From IMG/VR virus record IMGVR_UViG_3300027170_000003, positions 1-23,420 of that record: a stretch of 23,420 nucleotides of DNA; one strand, 5' to 3'. The notes beneath the pieces were generated by a model. The model did not search any database, was not told where the DNA came from, and was given only the letters and a program-made list of their open reading frames with translations. Source of the DNA: a virus. Every line of letters begins with the position of its first letter. Positions within the stretch are counted from its first letter, which is position 1. Position numbers and translations under genes: made by a program. Shown here piece by piece: positions 9,392-15,061 of this stretch.

Positions 9392-9829
9392 TTAATTTTT
9401 AGTCAATTCTAAATCTAAAATATCTTGCATTATTTTTTTACTCTCCTTTTCATCTATCAATATATCTGCAAGTTCACTTGTTGCGTTTTCGCAAATAGAA
9501 CCAATTTCTTCTAAATTACTTCTCATTAAATAATCATTACTTCCATCTTTTAATGCAGTCAAAAACCCAATAGCAGTATAAAAAACCATATTTGGTATTA
9601 AAAACATAAATTCTTCCAACAAACCACCATCACCCTTCTTTTCTACCATAGTATCGTAAAAATTATTAGAATATAAGTAGACTGAGTTCATTATATCTAA
9701 AAAGTCTTGATACTTACCCTCTCCAACATCTTCAGTAGCAAAATACATTGCTTTCTTAATCTTTCTTAGATGTAATTCAACAATCTTTTTGTGATTTTCG
9801 TTTATGTAAGATATTTCCGTATTTTTCAT
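9392..9829 (-). CDS. Conserved-looking phage protein of unknown function
   Basis: 145 residues, mostly helical and acidic overall. It starts with MKNTEISYINENHKKIVELHLRKIKKAMYFA and ends with a charged helix (EKESKKIMQDILDLELTKN). Residues about 72-92 (EFMFLIPNMVFYTAIGFLTAL) are hydrophobic enough to be a buried helix or a weak membrane segment. I do not recognise the family. It starts 99 bases after the large terminase stops and ends 5 bases before the chaperone, so a tail or head-tail accessory role is possible from context alone. The leader is AT-rich with no Shine-Dalgarno. Confidence 0.7.
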   Translation of the reverse strand: MKNTEISYINENHKKIVELHLRKIKKAMYFATEDVGEGKYQDFLDIMNSVYLYSNNFYDTMVEKKGDGGLLEEFMFLIPNMVFYTAIGFLTALKDGSNDYLMRSNLEEIGSICENATSELADILIDEKESKKIMQDILDLELTKN

Positions 9830-9858
9830 AATTTTCTGATAATTTTTTTAGAATTACT

Positions 9859-9888
9859 CAAAACTACGCAAAAATAGTAAATATACTA
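9859..9888 (-). promoter_or_regulatory. Possible promoter/operator between terminase and tail genes
   Basis: The 99-base gap holds two TAnnTTTG matches on the minus strand, TATTTTTG (9876-9869) and TAGTTTTG (9866-9859), and a 5-bp dyad TAGTA/TACTA at 9875-9888. No TTG lies at a convincing -33 distance (the nearest is about 25 bases upstream). It could start a tail transcript, but in DNA this AT-rich the match may be chance. Confidence 0.3.
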
Positions 9889-9928
9889 TGAAATATTTTC
9901 ACAATTTTTAAACAAACTGAAAAAAAGT

Positions 9929-11371
9929 TTAATTAAAGTAAACTACCTTACCTCCACCACCCCATATTTCCTTATTTACAGCCATAACTAAACAATCTAC
10001 CATATCATCATGTTTTGCTGCGGGAAACCTAGTAAGTTGGTCAAGAAACTCTCTATTCCAATCTCCATTAAGTAAACTAACTCTACCACTCTCAAGTGAT
10101 GCACTAATATCACTAACTCTCGCTACTTTGTCTTTTGTTGGTGGTTTATCTTCTTTTATATTAAGTCCTGTTTCTCTAACTAATGTTTGCACAATAGATT
10201 TACCTGATGCTTTAGGTTCTACAAATATTCTGCTTTTTGGAGTATATCCATTCTTTTTTACCCATTGAGGAATGAATTTAACAAGTTCTGGAAATTCTTT
10301 ATGTACATTAATACAATCTACTATCTGCCATTTGTTATCTTGATAGGTATATGCTAGTAGTGCTGATGGGTCATTCTTTTGATTTGCAGTATATGCAGGG
10401 TCAATAACAAAGTTTACTGTAGCCTCATCTTTTCTATATCTATCAATCTTAAACCAATCCTTATGAATCATACCACTATCTAAGGGTGTTGGTGTTTGTT
10501 GCAGTTGTCCTGCATAACCATAAGTACCTAATGCACTTTTATAATCATCTAATACTTCTTTACTAAATCTATCTTCCCAAAACAAGCCATTTTCTTTATT
10601 ATAGAACTTCTCTAGTGATTTTGGTTTGATATTACCATCTTCATTTGTTGCAGGTATGCAAATATGTTTATATTTTATTCTTGTTTCCCTATCTAACAAG
10701 AATCCACTTAAATCTTCTTCATGCACTCTTTGCATAATAATTATCCTTACTCCAATATCTGCTTGATTAAGTCTTGAGTAGAATGTTGTCCTATACCATT
10801 CATTAGCGTTCTCTCTTTCGGTTGCTGAGTTTGCCATTTGAGGTGATAGAGGGTCATCCACAATTAGGAAATCTCCACCCTGACCTGTTACAGTACCACC
10901 AACAGATGTTGCTCTTCTCATTCCAATATGATTATTCTCGTATCTCTCTTTTAAGTTCTGGTCTTTTTTAATGTGGAATACATCACCCCATCTTCTCTTA
11001 AACCAATCACTAAATATTATATCTCTTGATTTAGTTGCAAGTTCAATAGATAGTGCAGCAGAGTAAGAAGAAGTAATGAATCTTAGTTTAGGAGATTTTA
11101 TCCAAGCCCATACTGGAAACATAACAGTAACTATTAATGATTTCGTACTTCTAAATGGTACATTAATAATTATATCTTTAGTTTTTGGCTTTTGTGCTAT
11201 GATTCTCTCACATTCTTCTTGTAGCGTATCGCATATATATTTATGATGCCAATTAGTAGATAATGGTACGGCAGGTTCTACTACTATCCAAGCAGCCTTA
11301 AAGAACTCATAGAAACTCATCTCACAAAGTTTCTTTTGAAGTGCGAACTTTAATAATTTTTTATCAGTCAT
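9929..11371 (-). CDS. terL: Terminase large subunit (packaging ATPase/nuclease)
   Basis: 480 residues, a normal TerL length. The ATPase half shows a Walker A-like loop (PFRSTKS, about residues 72-78, a deviant form usual in TerL), a Walker B (FLIVDDP, 168-174) and a coupling motif region (MQRVHEEDLSG, 213-223). The nuclease half has the RNase H-like acids D324 in FVIDPAY, E385 in FVEPK and D455/D456/D459 in HDDMVD. TerL cuts concatemers and pumps DNA into the prohead. It overlaps the small subunit gene by 8 bases (GATGACTGA contains both start and stop), which indicates coupled translation. The C-terminus is Gly-rich (WGGGGKVVYFN). No portal gene follows, which is unusual. Confidence 0.95.
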   Translation of the reverse strand: MTDKKLLKFALQKKLCEMSFYEFFKAAWIVVEPAVPLSTNWHHKYICDTLQEECERIIAQKPKTKDIIINVPFRSTKSLIVTVMFPVWAWIKSPKLRFITSSYSAALSIELATKSRDIIFSDWFKRRWGDVFHIKKDQNLKERYENNHIGMRRATSVGGTVTGQGGDFLIVDDPLSPQMANSATERENANEWYRTTFYSRLNQADIGVRIIIMQRVHEEDLSGFLLDRETRIKYKHICIPATNEDGNIKPKSLEKFYNKENGLFWEDRFSKEVLDDYKSALGTYGYAGQLQQTPTPLDSGMIHKDWFKIDRYRKDEATVNFVIDPAYTANQKNDPSALLAYTYQDNKWQIVDCINVHKEFPELVKFIPQWVKKNGYTPKSRIFVEPKASGKSIVQTLVRETGLNIKEDKPPTKDKVARVSDISASLESGRVSLLNGDWNREFLDQLTRFPAAKHDDMVDCLVMAVNKEIWGGGGKVVYFN

Positions 11372-11780
11372 CTAATTCAGTAAAGTCAATATCTTCTGCA
11401 TCTTCAAGTCCTCTGATTTGATTTTTAATATCATCAAGTGTTGCACCTTCAGTTAAGTTAATCTCAATCTTAGTATCAGTATCTTTCTTAATCTCTGTAG
11501 ATGATAATTTAGGCATAGCATAGTTCATTAGTTTTGCTATTGCATCTATATATGCTCTAGGGTCTTCATCAAATAATATATCTAATGCCATCTTAATCTT
11601 TACAGGTTGTCCTTCTAAAGCATAAGCAAGTGATTTACGAGTCATCTTAGCCACTTGTCTTGCCTCATTGTTTTTAGGTATTAATGCCTTTGGAGTCTTA
11701 TTATAGTTCTCATCTATCTTACCAAGTTGAGGTCTTTTCTTCCTTGCCTCACTACCTAACTTCTTATCTTCTTCTTTCAT
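11364..11780 (-). CDS. terS: Probable terminase small subunit
   Basis: 138 residues with a Lys/Arg-rich N-terminus, a helical centre (RKSLAYALEGQPVKIKMALDILFDEDPRAYIDAIAKLMNYAMPKL) and an acidic C-terminal tail (GLEDAEDIDFTELDD). The centre resembles the small terminase proteins that precede TerL in Bacteroidota phages, and the immediate overlap with TerL supports DNA recognition for packaging. The start at 11780 is preceded by AACATAATATAATG. It is the first gene of the late operon and sits below the 670-base noncoding leader. The identification rests on position and general shape; no clear HTH can be seen by eye. Confidence 0.72.
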   Translation of the reverse strand: MKEEDKKLGSEARKKRPQLGKIDENYNKTPKALIPKNNEARQVAKMTRKSLAYALEGQPVKIKMALDILFDEDPRAYIDAIAKLMNYAMPKLSSTEIKKDTDTKIEINLTEGATLDDIKNQIRGLEDAEDIDFTELDD

Positions 11781-11838
11781 TATATTATGTTAAAGTCGCA
11801 AGATACAAAAATTATTTAAACTGCTTTCCTAATTATTA

Positions 11839-11858
11839 TATAAAATTGAACTTCTATT
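11839..11858 (-). repeat. 20-bp direct repeat, copy 1 (TATAAAATTGAACTT...)
   Basis: Plus-strand TATAAAATTGAACTTCTATT. It matches 12056-12075 at 19 of 20 positions in the same orientation, 217 bases away. This copy lies 59 bases upstream of terS and has no TAnnTTTG box at the spacing seen beside copy 2. Confidence 0.65.
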
Positions 11859-11905
11859 ATTTAACATTATTGTAAATTGTAAGAAAACTATGCAAAACTA
11901 TAATT

Positions 11906-11989
11906 TTAAACACCTATCTTCGTGCCTCTTATAAGAGTATATGTTATTCTTCCATTATACTTATAATCGCCACATCCTATAGTAAACAT
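11906..11989 (-). CDS. Possible 27-aa micro-ORF in the late leader
   Basis: Reads MFTIGCGDYKYNGRITYTLI plus seven residues. It has no membrane segment and alternates like two beta strands. A TACTTTG box (12010-12004) lies about 15 bases upstream of the ATG, one base short of the TAnnTTTG spacing. The reading frame contains the perfect 12-bp palindrome CTCTTATAAGAG (11926-11937). It could be a leader peptide, a tiny protein or chance. There are no homologues I recall. Confidence 0.28.
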   Translation of the reverse strand: MFTIGCGDYKYNGRITYTLIRGTKIGV

Positions 11990-12042
11990 TATTGCTCATA
12001 TCGCAAAGTATGTACCAACCTCCAAAATAAATGTTTATTCTA

Positions 12043-12050
12043 CAAACATA
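12043..12050 (-). promoter_or_regulatory. Candidate late promoter -7 box (TATGTTTG)
   Basis: TATGTTTG on the minus strand matches the Bacteroidota -7 consensus TAnnTTTG. No TTG is seen 17-23 bases upstream; the 20-bp direct repeat copy (12056-12075) occupies that position. This would fit an activator-dependent late promoter for the terminase-tail operon, with a leader of about 255 bases. The box is exact; its use is inferred. Confidence 0.42.
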
Positions 12051-12055
12051 GTATT

Positions 12056-12075
12056 TATAAAATTGAACTTGTATT
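12056..12075 (-). repeat. 20-bp direct repeat, copy 2, at -33 position of TATGTTTG
   Basis: Plus-strand TATAAAATTGAACTTGTATT, one mismatch from 11839-11858. It ends 5 bases upstream of the TATGTTTG box on the minus strand, so it covers the place where a -33 element would be. It may be a binding site for a phage transcription factor. Confidence 0.6.
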
Positions 12076-12138
12076 CTGTGTGTGTGCGTTTGGGTGGCTA
12101 AACAGTATATACTACTCGGTTTACGGAATCCAAAACAA

Positions 12139-12180
12139 AACCTTTTATTTAACCTTTTTTAAACCTTTTCAACATCTTTT
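12139..12180. repeat. Phased AACCTTTT repeats
   Basis: AACCTTTT occurs at 12139-12146, 12151-12158 and 12162-12169 (spacings of 12 and 11 bases), with a degenerate AACATCTTTT at 12171-12180. Spacing near one helical turn would put the copies on one face of the DNA, as in protein-binding iterons. Low complexity makes chance possible. Confidence 0.4.
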
Positions 12181-12452
12181 TAATAAAAAACTGTAAGAAT
12201 TGACACAAAACCAACTAAAAACTGTTTAAAGTTTGTAATATACTAGTAATTAACACTTTATGTTGATAAAATGTGTCTTTTTTTAGTGCAAAGTTGCTTA
12301 TAAAAAGAAAATTTGCCAATCATACAAAACAATTTAAACCTAATATAATCAACACTAATTAAAAACTAACTAAGTATTTAAGCGTTTTTAAAGGCTTTTA
12401 CTGTGCTTCTAGTGTCTTACTATTACTTATTTATTTAGATACATTAGAGCAT

Positions 12453-12480
12453 AAAAAAACCACTGTTTAAAGTGGCTTTA
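12453..12480 (-). terminator. Intrinsic terminator after the accessory-gene operon
   Basis: On the minus strand GCCACT and AGTGGT form a stem around a 6-base loop (five Watson-Crick pairs, then G-U and A-U pairs), followed by TTTTTTTATG. It lies 26 bases after the stop of the SH3-fold gene. In the plus-strand transcript the G-U pair would be an A-C mismatch, so the minus direction is preferred. Confidence 0.78.
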
Positions 12481-12505
12481 ATATATTGTATTTAATTTGC
12501 TTTAT

Positions 12506-12784
12506 CTATTCAATAGTATATACATTCTTATTGATTGTAAGAGTAAGCAAAGTATTAAAGTTTAACATTCTAAACTCTTTAATTCTCATATCGTATACAG
12601 GTAATAGATTATATTCTTTTGCTTTGTATGGTGCTTCTTTGCCTGTTTTACTCTTATATCTTTTGCCTAGTCTGGCTGTAAGCGTTCGTATTGTATTATC
12701 TTTTTTGATAAAGGTACTGCTAAAGATTTGCCCGTTTGTCTGGTGGATTAGTTCCTTCGCTTTGTCTGTGTTAATTGTTTCCAT
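12506..12784 (-). CDS. WYL_2-like (DUF2693) SH3-fold protein
   Basis: 92 residues. The order LIHQTNGQIFSSTFIKKDNTIRTLTARLGKRY, then APYKAKEYNLLPVYDMRIKEFRMLNFNTLLTLTI, matches the WYL_2/DUF2693 pattern common in Bacteroidota phages and mobile elements: an H/R-x-NG-x-F-x-V-x-F-x-KKDG-type start, a basic RLG strand, a VYD strand and an FRxxN strand. It is an SH3-like small beta barrel, presumably a nucleic-acid-binding or regulatory accessory factor; the true function is unknown. It is the last gene of its operon, with the terminator just downstream. The leader TTTAAACAATAAACAAACATGG carries the early A-rich motif. Confidence 0.75.
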   Translation of the reverse strand: METINTDKAKELIHQTNGQIFSSTFIKKDNTIRTLTARLGKRYKSKTGKEAPYKAKEYNLLPVYDMRIKEFRMLNFNTLLTLTINKNVYTIE

Positions 12785-12818
12785 GTTTGTTTATTGTTTA
12801 AAATTAGTATTTGTTTGC

Positions 12819-12908
12819 TTAACATCCAGAAGTTAGGATTGCTAAGATAAAAAGGATGGTTAACTGGGTATTACTCCAGTCAGACATCGGAAGTTGCCCT
12901 TTGCTCAT
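12819..12908 (-). CDS. 29-aa membrane micropeptide ending in Cys
   Basis: Sequence MSKGQLPMSDWSNTQ followed by LTILFILAILTSGC. A polar N-terminal half precedes one hydrophobic helix (about residues 16-26), and the last residue is Cys in a context (LTSGC) that looks like a lipobox placed at the very C-terminus. The ATG follows the stop of the upstream gene by one base (TAAGATG), which supports real, coupled translation. A membrane-acting accessory role such as superinfection exclusion is only a guess. Confidence 0.55.
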   Translation of the reverse strand: MSKGQLPMSDWSNTQLTILFILAILTSGC

Positions 12909-12909
12909 C

Positions 12910-13218
12910 TTATAAAGTTTTTAAATTAATATCTATTTTATTGCCGTTCCACTCTTTGCCGTTAAGATACCACACAAAGTTTTTTTGTCTTATATCTACA
13001 TTAGGTAAGGCGTTTAATCGTTCCTTTGTTGTATTGCTGAACCATCCACAATTGCTTATTGTAAGCGTTCGTTCTGGGTCGTTGTATCTGTATGCAATTG
13101 TATTATTATGTAGTTTTAAAATCGTAACATTTGGCAATACTTCAACAACAGTATTTTGTTTTTTAAATCTTTTAGCGTTCATAAATGCGTTAATTGATTC
13201 TTTAGTTATTTTTCTCAT
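12910..13218 (-). CDS. Conserved phage protein of unknown function
   Basis: 102 residues, basic. It begins MRKITKESINAFMNAKRFKKQNT and has a beta section (VEVLPNVTILKLHNNTIAYRY). Its most characteristic part is SISNCGWFSNTTKERLNALPNV-like (here LTISNCGWFSNTTKERLNAL), followed by QKNFVWYLNGKEWNG. I associate this GW-NTTKERLN-WYLNGKEW pattern with small proteins that recur in phages of Bacteroidota, without a known role. It lies among accessory genes between a 122-aa unknown and a membrane micropeptide. The leader is AACTAAAAACAATAAAAAAATG, the early motif. Confidence 0.8.
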   Translation of the reverse strand: MRKITKESINAFMNAKRFKKQNTVVEVLPNVTILKLHNNTIAYRYNDPERTLTISNCGWFSNTTKERLNALPNVDIRQKNFVWYLNGKEWNGNKIDINLKTL

Positions 13219-13231
13219 TTTTTTATTGTTT

Positions 13232-13600
13232 TTAGTTATTAATTGTTTTGTCTAGTTCTGGTTCTACATCTTCCCAAAATTTAGTTTCTCTTTGTCTTGA
13301 TGCGTGTAAACTTGCTAATGTCTCAGAGTTTATATTTTCTAAGGTAAAGCCGTATTCGGTTGCTATTTCTATACTCTCACTTAGTGAAGCATCATTTTCT
13401 TGTAAATATTTTATCGCTTTACTATAATAAATTATATCTACATTAAAAAATCCATTATCTTGCAATTCATCATAAATCTGATGTACATCGTAGCCATCTA
13501 ACTCATCAGAAATAAAATCTGTTGCATCTTCCCCCAAATGAATAAGGGTTAAATCTTGTAAAGTGTTTTTAATTAGTTCGTTTTTTGTTGTTGTGTCCAT
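13232..13600 (-). CDS. Acidic small phage protein, unknown function
   Basis: 122 residues, acidic and helical. It contains DEL DGYDVHQIYDELQDNGFF, then VDIIYYSKAIKYLQENDASLSESIEIATEYGF and ENINSETLASLHASRQ. The IIYY-x-KAI-x-YL-x-END-x-SL-x-ES-x-EIA pattern is one I associate with anonymous proteins in Bacteroidota phages and plasmids. The small acidic composition would suit a DNA-mimic or anti-defence role, but nothing specific supports this. Its stop (AATAACTAA) lies inside the A-rich leader of the next gene. Confidence 0.78.
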   Translation of the reverse strand: MDTTTKNELIKNTLQDLTLIHLGEDATDFISDELDGYDVHQIYDELQDNGFFNVDIIYYSKAIKYLQENDASLSESIEIATEYGFTLENINSETLASLHASRQRETKFWEDVEPELDKTINN

Positions 13601-13621
13601 TGTTTAAAGTTTTAAAGTTAG

Positions 13622-13849
13622 TTAATAGTTATTTTCTATAATTAAGATAGTAATTAATACAGTAGCAGCAAAGAAACAAACTAATGCAATATTATCAAGT
13701 ATTTTATTCCTTTTAATTCTCTTTTGCTCTGTTAAGTTTATAATATTATAATTTTGCACTTTGTTTTTCTTGAAAAAATTTGTTAATTCTTCCTCATTTA
13801 AAAAATAGTTTCTTTTGCTTTTCTTGTTTGTAATTTTGTAGTTGTTCAT
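13622..13849 (-). CDS. Small single-pass membrane protein
   Basis: 75 residues. The first 50 are very basic and polar (KITNKKSKRNYFLNEEELTNFFKKNK), then one clear membrane helix spans about 50-71 (ILDNIALVCFFAATVLITILII) before a short ENNY end. The topology by the positive-inside rule is a cytoplasmic N-terminus. No family is recognised. It shares the accessory operon and the leader TTAACTAAAAACTTTAAAACTATG with its neighbours. Confidence 0.7.
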   Translation of the reverse strand: MNNYKITNKKSKRNYFLNEEELTNFFKKNKVQNYNIINLTEQKRIKRNKILDNIALVCFFAATVLITILIIENNY

Positions 13850-13862
13850 AGTTTTAAAGTTT

Positions 13863-14090
13863 TTAGTTAATTTCTGTTAGTTCTGATAGTATTCCATCTA
13901 ACGCCAATTTATTAAGTATCGGTTTTAATGTTTTTGTACTCTTTACAATTACTGCGTTTTTCTCTAGGTTAAAATGCCCCCATCTGCCGAGCCATAAAGC
14001 GAACAAATCGCCTTCACCATCAAAAGAATTTTTTAATATAAGTGTTTCGCCATTCTTTAAGGCGTTTTTGTGTTCTGTTGTTAATATCAT
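13863..14090 (-). CDS. Small hypothetical protein
   Basis: 75 residues: MILTTEHKNALKNGETLILKNSFDGEGDLFALWLGRWGHFNLEKN, then a VIVKSTKTLKPILNKLAL helix. It is soluble, mixed alpha/beta and near neutral. No family is recognised. It starts 12 bases after a membrane micro-ORF and belongs to the small-gene operon read from the promoter at 14234-14264. Confidence 0.7.
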   Translation of the reverse strand: MILTTEHKNALKNGETLILKNSFDGEGDLFALWLGRWGHFNLEKNAVIVKSTKTLKPILNKLALDGILSELTEIN

Positions 14091-14101
14091 TGTTTTAGTT
14101 T

Positions 14102-14200
14102 TTAAAGGTTTATAAAATAAAGTATTGCCGCTGCTGGTAAACTTAAAAGATAAATTAAATCAAATAAGTTAGTTTTTGTGTTTTGTTGTTTTGTGTTCAT
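14102..14200 (-). CDS. 32-aa membrane micropeptide
   Basis: Reads MNTKQQNTKTNLFDLIYLLS plus LPAAAILYFINL. A polar N-terminus of about 11 residues is followed by one hydrophobic helix reaching the C-terminus. It is the first gene after the promoter at 14234-14264 and starts about 34 bases downstream of the -7 box. It carries the early leader (AACTAACTAAAAACTTTAAACACTATG). Its stop precedes the next ATG by 11 bases. The context makes it a likely real gene; the function is unknown. Confidence 0.55.
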   Translation of the reverse strand: MNTKQQNTKTNLFDLIYLLSLPAAAILYFINL

Positions 14201-14233
14201 AGTGTTTAAAGTTTTTAGTTAGTTATTATGATG

Positions 14234-14264
14234 CAAATATACACCTTTTTAACAATTACAACAA
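14234..14264 (-). promoter_or_regulatory. Flavobacterial-type promoter for the small-gene operon
   Basis: TATATTTG on the minus strand (14241-14234) is an exact TAnnTTTG -7 box. TTG elements lie 17 and 20 bases upstream (14261-14259 and 14264-14262), within the 17-23 spacing known for Bacteroidota. It sits at the edge of the gene-free region and faces the accessory operon. Confidence 0.78.
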
Positions 14265-14339
14265 AAATGTGTAAAAAGATTATTTTTTTTTCTACTCTAG
14301 TAAAACACGCTTTTTTTAAAGTTTTTTTAAAATGATGTA

Positions 14340-14409
14340 TTTTTTATGGTGCTTTTTTACCTCTTTTTTTACTGCTTATATTGAAAAAGTGTTTTTTTAT
14401 GGTGCTTTT
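14340..14409. repeat. 17-bp direct repeat TTTTTTATGGTGCTTTT, two copies
   Basis: Exact copies at 14340-14356 and 14393-14409, 53 bases apart, upstream of the promoter at 14234-14264 in transcription terms. The core ATGGTGC is not low complexity, so duplication or a paired binding site is more likely than chance. Confidence 0.6.
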
Positions 14410-14613
14410 GTTGGTTGGTTGGTGCTGCTCAATTTTAGAGGTTAAAAATTTGCAATAGATAGAACGCGTATGCGAATAACAAAATATTTTAATTATACTA
14501 ATATTTTAAAATAAAGTTATTAACAATTTAATTTTTTAAAAAGTAGGTGCGAAAATTAGAAAAGAAGAAACAAAAATAAAATCTCACTCAAAATCTCCTA
14601 GCCAATATACCTA

Positions 14614-14686
14614 GCAGTTTCAGGGCAGTTTCAACAGCAGTTTCACCGAGCAGTTTCGGTGGCAGTTTCAAAACAGAAACAGTTTC
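14614..14686. repeat. Iteron-like GCAGTTTC array
   Basis: GCAGTTTC occurs at 14614, 14625, 14637, 14650 and 14662, with ACAGTTTC at 14679, giving spacings of 11, 12, 13, 12 and 17 bases. A 6-bp hairpin CACCGA/TCGGTG (14644-14661) encloses one copy, and the last copy is part of a near-palindrome GAAACAGTTTC. Phasing close to a helical turn fits cooperative protein binding. The array lies directly after the VRR-NUC stop codon. Confidence 0.72.
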
Positions 14687-14706
14687 AAGAAAAGTTTTTT
14701 AGGAAA

Positions 14707-15060
14707 TTATTTTATTTTCATATACCAATCAAGGACATCCATACATTCTTCAAGTCCTTTAACTACCTTAGCATAGTATCCTTCTTCATTGAGGTCAGCA
14801 ACCCATTGCTTTTGTTCTTTGGATGGATAGCAGGTCTTATCTGCTTTAATCTCTAGGAATAGTCCTGCATACTCACTATTGACTTTACATATTTGCATAT
14901 CGGGGAAGCCTTTAACATAGCCAGTTTTCTTGGCTAGTATTGCTTGTTTCATGGAGGTTCTTATACCACCTAGTGAGGCACAGTATCTTAGATTAGGGTA
15001 GGTATATTTTATATAGGTGCAGAATGAGGATTGGACTAATGCTTCTTTCTTCATAGCCAT
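14707..15060 (-). CDS. VRR-NUC domain nuclease
   Basis: 117 residues, the typical length of stand-alone phage VRR-NUC proteins. The order is an N-terminal helix, ASLGGIRTSMKQAILAKKTG, then GFPDMQI (D54), GLFLEIKADK (E70, K72), a Ser-x-x-Q helix (PSKEQKQWVADL, Q83) and GYYAKVVKGLEE. These are the PD-(D/E)XK catalytic acids and lysine. The family acts on branched DNA or in replication and repair. An alternative ATG two codons later (15054) gives a two-residue shorter protein. The ATG follows six runs of G on the coding strand (a seventh lies further upstream), which may affect its translation. Confidence 0.9.
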   Translation of the reverse strand: MAMKKEALVQSSFCTYIKYTYPNLRYCASLGGIRTSMKQAILAKKTGYVKGFPDMQICKVNSEYAGLFLEIKADKTCYPSKEQKQWVADLNEEGYYAKVVKGLEECMDVLDWYMKIK

Positions 15061-15061
15061 A

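Larger units (their letters stand above)
11781..12452 (-). other. Noncoding leader upstream of the terminase operon
   Basis: About 670 bases without a credible long ORF on either strand. It separates the accessory genes, which end at the 12453-12480 terminator, from the late genes. It contains a 20-bp direct repeat, a TAnnTTTG match, three phased AACCTTTT motifs, a perfect 10-bp palindrome AGTATATACT (12104-12113), a GT run (12077-12087) and one micro-ORF. These are the ingredients of a late-gene control region. A packaging start (cos or pac) could also lie here, next to terS, but I see no decisive sign of one. Confidence 0.5.
14265..14706. other. Gene-free intergenic region, candidate origin
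   Basis: About 440 bases with no credible gene. It holds long T runs with a 17-bp direct repeat (14340-14409), a strongly AT-rich tract (14481-14545) with AATATTTTAA at 14483-14492 and 14500-14509, a sequence one mismatch from a DnaA box (TTATTAACA, 14518-14526), and a phased repeat array (14614-14686). Iterons next to an unwinding-type tract are the usual architecture of a theta replication origin. No experiment or search supports this. Confidence 0.45.

Noticed and set aside
12486-12836. 116-codon frame on the plus strand
   Set aside because: It runs opposite the SH3-fold gene, across its terminator side, with Leu/Ser/Val-rich antisense composition and no promoter; it is a shadow of 12506-12784.
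12941-13255. 104-codon frame on the plus strand
   Set aside because: Antisense to the 102-aa protein at 12910-13218, whose motif and leader are convincing.
14614-14686. Coding reading of the GCAGTTTC array (Gln/Phe/Val-rich peptide on the plus strand)
   Set aside because: Plus frames here have no promoter or leader and continue antisense into the VRR-NUC gene; the regular spacing is not a multiple of three.
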